From Ambrosia x helenae (Eukaryota > Streptophyta > Magnoliopsida > Asterales > Asteraceae): a stretch of 64,000 bases of DNA. The stretch lies in NCBI GenBank assembly GCA_030844895.1, contig CM061233.1, forward strand, positions 30,934,310 through 30,998,309, read 5' to 3'. Below are positions 9,616 through 19,990 of the stretch, one piece after another (within the stretch, counting starts at the first letter, position 1; each line of letters starts with the position of its first letter). The translations under genes were made by a program, and so were the position numbers. The notes beneath the pieces are model-generated. The model searched no databases. It saw only the letters and a list, made by a program, of their open reading frames with translations, and was not told the origin of the DNA.

Positions 9616-11601
9616 ATGGATCCTCATAATACTGGTTCTGCCAATAAACCTGCTATGCTAGTAAGAAATGAATGTAACATCTGGCAAAGGAGAATGGCAC
9701 ATACCTTATCACAGACCAACACAGGTTGCTGGAAATCTGTGATATATGGTCCTCATAAACCAGTAAATATTAATCTTGAAACTAAAGAAGAAATTCCAAA
9801 AGACCCAAAAGACTATACAGATGATGATTTCCTAAAACTTGAGCTTGATGCTAAAGCTTTCTCTATGTTGTCAATGGCACTCCCAAAAGAAATCTACTCT
9901 GGCCTATTACATTGTGATAGTGCCAAAGATCTTTGGGACTGCCTCAAAGAACAGTTTGGAGGAACTGAAGAGGTGATTGCCAACACCAGAGAAATCCTTG
10001 CTCAACAATATGAAACTTTTGCTCACATTAATGGGGAAACTTTAACACAACAATTTGAAAGATTCTCATCATTAATATCTGAGCTAAAATTAAATGGTCA
10101 GACCTACACAACTGTATCTATGCTTCATAGATTTTTAAGGTCTTTACCTGAAAAATGGGAAACATACTCTATAGTCTTAAGATCTTCACCAGACTTTAGC
10201 TCCCTCACTCTTACAAAATATCATGGGAGATTACTTACTTTTGAAAGAGAAATTGATCAAAAGAAAAAGTTACAAAGTTCTGGCAAAACTGCTGATGACT
10301 ATCTACCAGGTAGTACAACACTATTGGGACAAGACTCACCAACTTGTTCAAATAGTTTTGGATCTTTTGACCATATTGACATAACTGCTAGGATCTCATC
10401 TGAAAGATCATTCCCAGGTTATGACAATAATGATTTTAGTCAAACTGCTGATATCATGTGTTTTATCATGGATGATTTAAAAAATTTCAGCAGTGATGAC
10501 TTGGATGAAATGGATATTCTACACCAACTGGCCATGTTAAGTTTAAAAACAAATAAATTTTACAAAAGGTCAGGAAGGAAGTTTCCAGGACTCAACAGTT
10601 CAACAAAAATTGGTTTTAACAAATCTAAACTTAGATGTCACAAGTGTCAAAAGTTGGGACACTTTGCTAGAGAGTGTAGAAGCTCTAGCTTTAACCAATC
10701 TTAGTCTGGAAATAATTTTAACCCCAATTATAACAGGAATAATGGAACACAAAGGAGTGCACATTTTGTACAGGCACAAGCTCCACAACACCAATATGTG
10801 CCACAAGTACAATATGTACAGATGCCTGCTCAACAGATGCAGAGCCAACAATCAATCCCTCCCTTTCCAGCTACTCAACCACCTCCACGGACTCAGCAAC
10901 CCTCACAACAAAGTCTATTTACTTCAGGGTATGTTGACTGGAGCAGTCTTCCTTTTGACACTACTGAGTGTAATCCTGATGCAGACAACAAGATGTTTGA
11001 CATCAACTGGGGAGAGCCTGACAATGGCAGAAAGAACTTTGCCTTAATGGCATTTGAGGGATGCACCTCAAAATCTGCCTTGTCACAGGTATCTAAAGAA
11101 TCTTTGACAAAACTTTGTTCAACTTCTTGCAAAGAATCTTTTGCTCTCATAAGAGAGACTAATGTGCACTTACAAGGTAAAGCAAATGACTCTGAGAGAA
11201 AATTCACTTAGATGAAATGTCATTTAGAAAGAAAACTTTCTACAAAAACAAAAGAAGTTTCTAAATTAACTAACACTGCTATTGAAACCCAAGCACAAAT
11301 TAAAATGATGATAAATGACCTAGGAAATGTCAGACAAGAGCTTGCTGACACCAAGGTCACTTGTGAAAAATGGGTTGAATCTTGTAAGGGGTACCAACTA
11401 TTGCTAAACAAACAAAGTGCTTCAAATGTTAGGATTGGCATAGGGTACAATCATACTGAAACACCAACAGATTTTTCCCCCAAAACTACTGAAGATGGGA
11501 GAAAAATTGTTTCAGGTGAAACTTCTGAAGAGAAAGAATGCACATCTTTCCATGAAAACTTTCTAAAAACTCATAAAGAAAGTCTATGCAGTGGACATTG
11601 A
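9616..11601 (+). pseudogene. B gag (UBN2 domain, zinc knuckle, long C-terminal part)
   Basis: Homologue of A gag. The ATG at 9616 opens with a PHNTGSANKPAMLVR-type start shared with A. A UBN2-like capsid region lies around residues 70-190. The zinc knuckle at 10636-10677 is intact (CHKCQKLGHFAREC, CX2CX4HX4C). A Gln/Pro-rich linker and a helical Lys/Glu-rich tail follow. In-frame stops occur at 10702 and 11209. The tail runs out near 11575, where the text switches abruptly to the sequence just before the integrase zinc domain. The segment that should hold the protease is absent. Confidence 0.88.
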
Positions 11602-12605
11602 AAAAGACAAAGTTCTGAACAACACTGCCTGTTTCTTCTCAAAGGCATCAACTTCAGAGACTGATCTCTGGCACAGGAGACTTGGCCATGTGAACTTTAA
11701 AACCATAAATAAAGTCACAAAAATGGGCTTGGTCAGAGGTCTACCTTTAAAGGTATACCAGTGTCAAGAACACTGTGTATCCTGTTTAAAGGGAAAACAG
11801 CATAAGTCCTCCTATAAGTCTATGGAAGAATCAAAAACAACTGCATGTCTTCAACTACTCCATATGGACTTATTTTGGCCTGTAAAAATCATGAGCCTTG
11901 GTAAGAAGAAGTACTGCTTAGTCATCATTGATGACTTTTCAAGATTTACATGGGTATTCTTCTTATTTTCCAAGGATGAGGCTGCTGAAATCATCAAGTT
12001 CTTCATTCTACAAATAGAGAAACAATATTCTCTATCTGTCAAAGCCATTAGAAGTGACAATGGGACAGAGTTCAGGAACAAAACTCTGGATGAATTCTGC
12101 TTGTCTAAAGGGATTATTAGACAATACAGTGTTCCCAGAACTCCTGAACAAAATGGTGTAGTAGAAAGGAATAACAGAACCTAAATTGAAGGAGCAAGAA
12201 CAATGTTAGCTGATTCAGGCCTACCATTGTATTTCTGGGCTGAAGCAGTTAACACTGGATGCTATGTTCAAAATAGAGTCATTGTCAACAAGAGACACTC
12301 CAAGACTGCCTACGAAGTTCTTCATGGTATAAAGCCCCTTATCTCCTTTTTCAGGGCTTTTGGATGTCAATGCTTCATTCTAAACATCAAAGACTCTATT
12401 TCAAAGTTTGCTGCCAAAGTTGATTCAGGTTACTTTCTTGGTTACTCTTCCATAAGAAAAGCCTACAAGGTTTTTAACTTAAGAACCAGGATAGTAGAAG
12501 AAACACTGAATGTCAAGTTCAATGAGTCAAAACACACTCTTATTCCAGCACACCCTGCTGAACTCTTTGACCTTGACAGCTTCCATTTTGGACCTGAAAA
12601 GACTG
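11591..12605 (+). pseudogene. B integrase (Ty1/copia), protease deleted upstream
   Basis: The HHCC zinc domain (LWHRRLGH, then CVSCLKGKQ) starts near 11660. The catalytic triad is complete: Asp at 11867-11869, Asp at 12056-12058 and Glu at 12164-12166, with 62 and 35 residues between them, standard for copia integrases. The usual LFGPV text reads LFWPV, a Gly to Trp change beside the first Asp. A stop follows NNRT at 12182; the same frame continues to a frameshift near 12605. No DSG protease motif exists between gag and this domain, whereas A and E have one. Confidence 0.88.
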
Positions 12606-12611
12606 TTACAC

Positions 12612-14469
12612 TTCATCTAAACCTACTTATTATGGTGATCAAAGGTTTGATGATGAGGATCCAGCACCATGGACTCCTCAAACAGTCATTAAGTCAACTT
12701 CCAAACCATCAGAAGTTTCACAATCTTTTGATTCAACAACTGCTGATGTACAAACTCAAACATCTACTTCAGCACCTAAAACTACTGAAGATACTGAAAC
12801 TGCTGAACCAGACATTATAAACCTCAGTGGTTTCTTTGATGAAGTACAAGAGCCACCTACACCTGTCAGTGGTTTACAACAATTGATTGAACACGAAGAT
12901 CATCCACTTGAACAAATCATGGGTGATATTGCATCAGGTGTTCTCACAAGAAACCAGCTTTCCAACTTTTGCTTCTTCTCTGCATTTATTTCTCAGTTGA
13001 AACCTAAAAATTACCAAGAAGCCCTCAAAGACAACAACTGGGTACAAGCCATGCAAGATGAGTTGCTTCAATTCAAAAAGCAACAGGTTTGGGAAATCTG
13101 TCCCTTACCACCAAACAAGCAACCAATTGGCACAAGATGGGTTTTTAGGAACAAACAAGATGAGGCTGGTATGATTATAAAGAACAAGGCAAGACTGGTA
13201 GTACAAGGTTACTCTCAAGAAGAAGGAATTGATTATGATGAAACCTTTGCTCCAGTTGCAAGGCTTGAAGCCATCAGGTTATTTCTGGCCTATGCCATTT
13301 CCAACAAAATAAAAGTTTACCAAATGGATGTTAAAAGTGCATTTTTGTATGGAAAAATAAAAGAGGAAGTGTATGTCTGTCAGCCACCTGGGTTTGAGGA
13401 TCCTTCTCATCCTGAGTGGGTGTACAAACTAGACAAAGCTCTTTATGGGCTCAAACAGGCTCCAAGGGCCTGGTATGAATCACTTTCCAACTTTCTACTC
13501 AAAAATAACTTCACAAGAGGCTCCATTGATAAAACTCTTTTCATAAAACATGTTGGAAATCATATCTTACTTGTTCAAATATATGTTGATGATATCATAT
13601 TTGGTTCAACAAACACAAAACTATGTGATGAATTTAAGAAACTCATGCAATCAAAATTTGAAATGAGTACAATAGGAGAACTGCAGTACTTTCTGGGACT
13701 GCAGATTAAACAACAAACAAATGGAACTTTTATACATCAATCAACATATGTTAAAGAATTATTGAACAAATTTTCTTTACAAGACTGTAAATCATGTTCC
13801 ACTCCCATGACACCAACCACACAAGTTGAACCAGATGATCAAGGAAAACAGGTTGATCAAACCATGTATAGATGTATGATAGGTTCCCTTTTATATCTAA
13901 CTGCTTCTAGACCAGATATTATATTTTCAACATGTGTCTATGCTAGATATCTGAAAGGAACTCCAACACTTGGAATTTGGTATCCTGCTTCAAGCAATAC
14001 CAAGTTATCAGCTTTTTCAGATAGTGACTATGCAGGGTGTAAAATGTCAAGAAAATCAACATCTGGTGGTTGTCAATTCTTAGGAAACTGTCTAGTGTCC
14101 TGGCAATCAAAGAAACAAACATCTGTTGCAATTTCAACTGCTGAAGCTGAATACATTGCAGCTGCAAGTTGTACATCACAGATACAATGGCTCCAGTATC
14201 AACTTCTTGATTATGGAATCAAATAAACCAAGACACCATTGCTTGTAGACAGCAAATCTGCCATTAGCATCATTCAAAATCCTGTTCAGTTTTCAAAAAC
14301 CAAACATATTGAAATCAGGTATCATTTCATAAGAGATTGCTATGAAAAAGGCAAGAATGAAGTGAAACATGTAGCAACAGCTAATCAAATAGCTGACATA
14401 TTCACTAAATCCCTTGACACATCAACATTTCAGAAGTTAGTATCCATGCTTGGGATGCTAAATTTGTAA
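12612..14469 (+). pseudogene. B reverse transcriptase and RNase H
   Basis: Reverse transcriptase copies element RNA to DNA and RNase H removes the template. The RT has the copia order of motifs: WVFRNK, ARLVVQGYSQEEGIDY, QMDVKSAFLYG, PPGFEDP, ALYGLKQAPRAWYE, and the YVDD centre at 13582-13593. The RNase H has DSDYAGC, STAEAEYIAAAS and a C-terminal DIFTKSL. Compared with A, about 17 residues are missing between RT and RNase H (the ASPKKSNLISVKRI region of A), an in-frame deletion near 13945. A stop at 14224 splits RNase H. The style is that of Sirevirus/SIRE elements. Confidence 0.92.
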
Positions 14470-14917
14470 GTGTTTCTGTTTATTTTTCTGCACACATTTT
14501 CATTTTTCACTTACATTTTAAGTCTGAAAACTTCTGAAAAACAAACAAGAGAGAAACTACTGATGAACAAAACACCAGTATGGGAATATTTTCTGAAAAG
14601 TGATTAACTTCTAATAAAACAACCTTCAGAAGTTATGAATAAAGTATTTATAAAGCATTCTCATCAGTTGTTCAAAACTACTGAAGAGAAAGTGGGAACT
14701 ACTGATGAAAACAATTCTTCATCAGCAGTTTAGTCAAAAAGGGTAAATCAGACTTTTCCCACATCAGAAGTTTGACCTAGGCAGTTTAAAACTTCTGATA
14801 AATACCTTTTCCAACACTTATCCATTCAAAAAGCAAAAATTCCCTCCTTCTATCTCAAAAAGCTCTCAAACCCTGAACCTGCAAAAACATTGTTCGATCC
14901 ACACACACACAAACCAC
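14470..14917 (+). promoter_or_regulatory. B pol-to-3'ORF spacer with LTR-type motif array and TATA-like site
   Basis: This 448-bp spacer has no protein signal. From 14520 to 14800 it repeats the motif family of B's LTR in both orientations (aactactgatga, aacttctga, catcagaagttt, catcagcagttt). TATA-like sites are tatttataaag (14645-14656) and gataaatacc (14797-14806), the latter about 115 bp before the ATG at 14918. A pyrimidine- and A-rich leader ends in aaaccacATGG. An internal promoter for the extra ORF is inferred. Confidence 0.45.
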
Positions 14918-15809
14918 ATGGCTCTAACTCTGAAACAGGGACACAATCAAAGAGGCTACTTCGAAAAACATGAAGCCTGGTCCCAATACGACGAAATCAT
15001 TGATTTAGTCGTTAAATCCCAATATTTCACCGCCCTCACCATCAACCCTCCAATCCATACTGAAACTCTAAATGAGTTTTGGGCAAACGTAGAGACAGTG
15101 ACGGTGAACAACAAAGTGATCTCCCTAAATTCAACCATCAAAGGGAGAAGAATGGCAATCACACCGGCTATTTTGGCAATAAGGCTGGGTTTGGATGATG
15201 TAAATGCCCCAGACCAATTTCCAAACTCTCAAATTCATTTAACCATGACAGAGTGTGGTTACCAAGGTACTCTCTCACATGCTACAATCTTTAAGAAATA
15301 TTTTGAACCAAAGTATAAACTGCTTTTTCATTATATTATTATGTGTTTGAGTCCAAAAACTGGATCTTATGATCAAATGCCCTCAACTTTTCAACCAATT
15401 TTTCATTCCATAGTGAATGAAACAAAATTCAGGGCATCAGCACTTTTCTTTAATGAGTTGGTGTTACATCATCTCAATACTAAAAAGAAGTTTTTGTTGT
15501 ACCCAAGATTTATTATGCATTACATAATAATAGAACTTGGAGAAGATGTGCTTGTGGGTAAAACAACAATTTTAAACCCTTTATCCTCACAAGCATACTC
15601 AAGGCACAACAAACCGGCTGCCTGGCCAGAAGATGACCAAGGGGAACAAGAAACAGTCCCCATGGAACCCTCATCTTCCAAACCTACACCCCCAAAGGCC
15701 AAGAAACCCAAGCAACAAAAACAAAAACCCACCAACCCAAAAAGAAAAGCAGTTTAGGAGGTTGAGATGCCTGAACTGACTAATGTGCAATCTGCACTTC
15801 ATAAAGATG
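14918..15809 (+). pseudogene. B extra 3' ORF, N-terminal part
   Basis: Extra ORF between RNase H and the 3' LTR, the position of the env-like ORF of Sireviruses. The N-terminal region has a conserved block with an EFW motif (LNEFWANVETV) and hydrophobic helical segments, then YPRF, then a Pro/Lys-rich basic tail. A and E carry homologous blocks (QEFWLNAEV in A, QEFWSGAKL in E). I see no signal peptide or clear membrane anchor, and no enzyme motif. A stop at 15755 is followed by the same frame up to 15809, where E is inserted; the frame resumes after the duplicated agatg at 37403. Function unknown. Confidence 0.75.
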
Positions 15810-16343
15810 TGTATGTGTATGTATGGATCGTTTAAACAACAAAGAATGATCAAACAAGTTAGTTTTAGGTGCGGAATCCCTAAAACAATCACAAAATAAT
15901 AGTCAAACAGATCAAAACAAGTAAATCATCATTTCAAAAGCTTTTCATTAATTAGAAACTCAATTACACGTTTAGAGATTGATACAAACAGGGTAAGAAC
16001 GTGAAAAGAGCTAAATAAACTTCTAGAGAGAGAATCAGAAAGTGGAGGGAATAATATGACTCAAAGTTACATTCAAAAAATCAAGCTTGACTATTTATAG
16101 ACTGCACATTCGCCCAAATGATTCGTGCGAATGTGCAGGTTCGACCAAACCAACTGGTCGAACCAAGCCATACATAAACAATATTCACATTCGTCCAAAA
16201 CTAGCTCCTTCGCACCCTCTGATCTTCCTTTGACCAAACATCTTGCTTCCTTCGCACCTTCTAAAACTCCTTCGCACCTACGACATATACCAAAACAAGT
16301 TTATTGACCAATCCGAAGCACTAGTCGCACAACGGCATCTACA
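15810..16343 (-). repeat. 3' LTR of E (left copy)
   Basis: About eleven base differences from the right copy; at least four are CpG/TpG or CpG/CpA pairs. The TATA box is intact here, unlike in the 5' LTR. Confidence 0.92.
16092..16280 (-). promoter_or_regulatory. E LTR promoter: TTCGACC-type motif array and TATA box
   Basis: Minus-strand TATAAATA lies at 16099-16092. Directly upstream in the minus sense, 16106-16275 carries about eight short motifs (cattcgccc, ggttcgacc, ggtcgaacc, ccttcgcacc, and the palindrome attcgtgcgaat). The same motif type occurs at 20037-20210, 20695-20885 and 36270-36570. Confidence 0.6.
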
Positions 16344-16354
16344 AACTCCCCCCT
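16344..16354 (-). other. Polypurine tract of E
   Basis: aactcccccct on the plus strand reads aggggggagtt on the minus strand, directly before the 3' LTR. The stop codon of the extra ORF (16358-16360) is three bases away. Confidence 0.85.
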
Positions 16355-16357
16355 CGA

Positions 16358-19300
16358 CTATTGCTTTGATTGCTGTCGACGTTGTTCGTCCATTCTGATG
16401 TTCATCAATCTGATATGTCGCTGAATCTTCTGTTCTATAGTCAAAACCGGTTCCTGAAATTGCTTTGGCTTTGTCTTTTTCACTTCAGGCACCTTCTGCT
16501 TCTCTACAAACTTCCCGAGCAACTTGTCATAGTCACAACCAGCGTTTATATCATATGCAAAGCACAAAAATACCACACGTTGGTATTTTCCTGCTTGTTC
16601 AGCATCCTTCACTTCAGAATAGATCGGATTGTAAAACAACGTTATTATATCCTCATGTGAACAATTGATTAACCACATGGGATCAAAAATGTGTATTTTC
16701 TTGAAGTTCTTCTCTCCGTCTTTTAGTACAATCACAGCCTCTGCTATTTTCCAATCATAATACCACCAAATGAAATCTTTAGCGAAGTGTTGTGGGATTG
16801 GCAACAAAGGAATCTTCTTCAACACTCGCGATGGTTTATACTTTAACGTCACCTTGGGCATACCTGTAATCAGATCAATATCCTTTTTATGAACAATTCG
16901 TTTTGGATATTGTGGTTCAAATAAATCCCACTTGGTTCGGCTTTCTCTCGTCATCTTCTCAGCAAAGTAGGTAATCTGACTATTTGACGCTCCCGTTAAA
17001 CGGTGACGGCAAATATCACGAATTGCCCAATAAGGAAGAGTCTTCAAATGATGAAATTTATCTAAATATAAGATCCCCTTCTCCCACTTCACTGCTATAC
17101 ATCTCAATTCCTTTACAAACTTCCAGGCCAATGCACGACCTTTGAAAATTCCACTATGAAGTTTGTAAAAGCTACCTTGTATTTCAGCTTTCGGACGATT
17201 ATTTTCTTTCTCTTTCAATTTCCTCAAAAACTCCTTCAAGCTCTCAGATTGCTCGAACCGTGGTTTATCATGCCCTTTAAAAATCTCATCCTCAAACACT
17301 TTGCTCTTCTCTTTAGCCAGTTTCTCGCCTTGGTTTAGCACTTCATCCGAGAATCCAGGAAATCCACAATCTTGATTATTCTTGAAATATTGTGGATATT
17401 CCTCACTCGTTATGTCTTCCATCTCAACGTCTTCAAAAGCAGGAACGTCACGGTCATCAGAATGATTCCCGGCTTCCTTTTCACGTATCTTTGGAATGTA
17501 ATTGTCAGCAAGCAACTCTTCCAAAGTCTTTCCCACCTGTTTGGCTAAACCTTCAAGTATTTCTTTAGAAATCGCCGCAGAAACTTCTCCATCTTCAAGA
17601 TCTGGATCATCAAACTCCAATTCAAACAGTTTATTGCTCGACTCGAATATTTCTGGAAATCTGCTTGTCATGTCAATCGTCCAGACTCGATCTGTGAGCA
17701 TCTGGCGATACATGTTCTTGTCTTCTTCAGATAATGATTGCAGTTTTTCATTCCAGAATATATCGTCATCAACATTTTCACCTGGAGTCTTAGAGCTCGA
17801 CTCTCCACCCTTACTTGAATCATGCTTTTCATACGTATACTTCTCAGCGTTGTCATCATCAGCATCATCACTACTATCAAACGCAGAGCTGTTTCCATCA
17901 CTCGATCCACCATCTGAACCTCCATCATCTCCATCATCTTTCTTCTTCTTCTTTTTAGAATCATTTCCAGCATCTTCATCAAGATCTTCATCCTCTTCTT
18001 CATCGGATGGTTCAAAATCTACCTGCTCTTCTTCTCTTTCTTTATCTTCTTCACCAGCTTGAAGTAGAGGAGCTCGAGAGTACAAGTCTTTTATCAAATC
18101 ATCCATGTGCTTGTTACTCTTCTTCAACTGTTTGTTCTCCTCTTTCAAGACAATAATCCTTCTGGTGTTTCGTTGCTCGTGCTTCAGCAACTTTTTGTTC
18201 TCTCTTTTCAACTTCTTGATTGTTTTCTTCAAAACTTCATTATCATCATGGGATGTGACTACGAATTCCAACATCTTTTGATCATTTGTCTTCAATTGCT
18301 CGATCTCAGTTTGCTGTTTGTTAATAATACTCATCATCTCAGATAACCTTTGATTCACAGCATTCATGATATCACTATCCACTGAAACCTTCTTCTTCAC
18401 AGGCGTTTCAGCAACTTCAGGCAGTTTGCCTTTCCTAATCTTCTTAAGCACATTATCTAAAGATTCATTAAACTGATCAACAGGTATATCATCACTCTGT
18501 TGTGTGCTCGAAGTAGTTGCAGTCTTTTGTTTCTTTGATGCTGGTGCAGTAACCGGTGACTTAGAACTAGAAGCTGGTGGAAGTTTCTTACCAGCTATGA
18601 GCGATTCAATCTCCATCTTTCTCTTTTGACATGGTTTCTCTGGTTTCTTCTTCTTTGACTTTTCAGCTTGTACAGGTGAACCAGGAAAATCTTCATCTAT
18701 ATTCAGAATCACTTCATCTTCATCAACATGAATTGGACTCTTATTCCCTTGATCTTCAACAGTTTGACTAGCAGACTCACCAGCCTCAGTGGCCTTGGGC
18801 GTGGTGGTCTTTAACGTTTCAGTCTCCGAGTCCCAATGTTCATCTTCTTGCGTCTCTTCTGAATCTATTGACGCTTCATCTACAATATGCAAACCTTTCT
18901 TTGCCATCGTCTTGTTTCTTCTTGGTGTGCTCTTTTTCTTCTCAGGTTCAGACACAACTTCTAACCTTATCCCTTTCTCCTTAACGTTTGCACTCTTGGC
19001 ACCGACATTAACAACCTGTCTTTTACGCTTAGCATCAGGATCAATAGGATGTAATGGGTTATCTGGATCTGAATCACTGTTTGCGTGTCTTACAAGCCCT
19101 TCACCTGGATCTGTATAATCTATTCTTGCTAAATGTCCAAATAAACGCCTTACTGGTGGACGTTCATTGACCGACAATCCTTTGTACGCCTTCATCCTAG
19201 CAAGTGTATTAAGTGATATATGTTCCTGAACAACAATATGCTTAGGATCCCTCTTCAAGTCTTTATACTTGTTATCAAATACCATCTGGAGGAAACGAGG

Positions 19301-19957
19301 ATATAGCAGAAACTTCAGATTCCTCGTGCCGTTTACGGGCTCTAACAAGTGTTCCATCAGCATGCCTGAAACATTGAACGGTTTGTTCAACACCAGGGCA
19401 ACCATCATAGAGCTAATACTTTTGCGCATTAAGTCATATCCTCCAGCTGCAGATCCGAAGACATGTATCAAAACATGTGCCAAATATTTGAATTGAGGGC
19501 TCAGTTTTCCCTTGTGCAATGAACCGTCGGTGATTGGTCCATTGTATTTCATTCTCAGGAAACACTTTCGCTGATCCATGAAACTCAGCTCCTTAGGATC
19601 TGTCTTCTCATCTTCTAAGTTCAATGCTTCTCGTAAATCCTGCTCACACACAATAACTCTTTGTCCTTAGATCTTGCTAGTCAAGCACGACTCGCAATTC
19701 CAGAAATCTAGCTTCGCTCCTGACCAAAATTCTTGCATCATGTCTCGGTAAATGATAGTAGGTGTAGCAATCGCGTCAATCACCCTACATCTCTTCAAGA
19801 ATTCAATGATTCCGACAAACTCCGTGTGCTTTTTAACTTCTCCGAGATACGCACAGCAATTATGCGCATTCTCGAAGGCTAAAGGCTCTTCAGGAACTTT
19901 CTTGGCAGGTTGTGTGGACGATCCAGCTTGCTCAGTAGTCTTTTCCTGCTCGGACAT
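16358..19957 (-). pseudogene. E extra 3' ORF, 1200 codons, one stop
   Basis: The ATG at 19957 gives a start MSEQEKTTEQAG. The N-terminal block includes QEFWSGAKL, the EFW motif shared with the extra ORFs of A and B, then FLLYPRF. A stop at 19667-19669 is the only break; the same frame continues to 16358. Around residues 530-625 lies a strong coiled coil (IEQLK, KKLKRENKKLLKHEQ, KEENKQLKKSNK), followed by a very acidic Asp/Glu/Ser stretch (about 17800-18060). A conserved-looking C-terminal domain is rich in Trp and Tyr (FIWWYYDW, PYWAIRDICRHRL). No transmembrane segment or signal peptide is evident, so an envelope role is not supported. Function unknown. Confidence 0.8.
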
Positions 19958-19990
19958 GGTTAATTCTGCAAAACAAAACAAAGAATCATG
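19958..19990 (-). other. 3' splice site just before the E extra ORF
   Basis: On the minus strand a pyrimidine-rich run ends in tgttttgcag at 19966. Exon bases aattaacc (19965-19958) then lead into the ATG at 19957. A branch-like tttttaacat lies about 30 bases upstream. This matches a plant acceptor well and suggests a spliced mRNA for the extra ORF; use is not proven. Confidence 0.5.

Noticed and set aside
14918..15757. Retroviral-type envelope protein
   Set aside because: No signal peptide, fusion peptide or membrane anchor is visible in any of the three homologues; only the position is env-like.
17502..18062. Plus-strand Ser-rich open frame of 186 residues
   Set aside because: It is the antisense of the acidic, Lys-rich region of E's extra ORF; long Ser/Leu runs arise from the complementary strand.
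16358..19957. A host nuclear gene for a coiled-coil protein
   Set aside because: The ORF lies exactly between E's pol and polypurine tract, ends three bases from the tract, and has homologous blocks in A and B at the same position.
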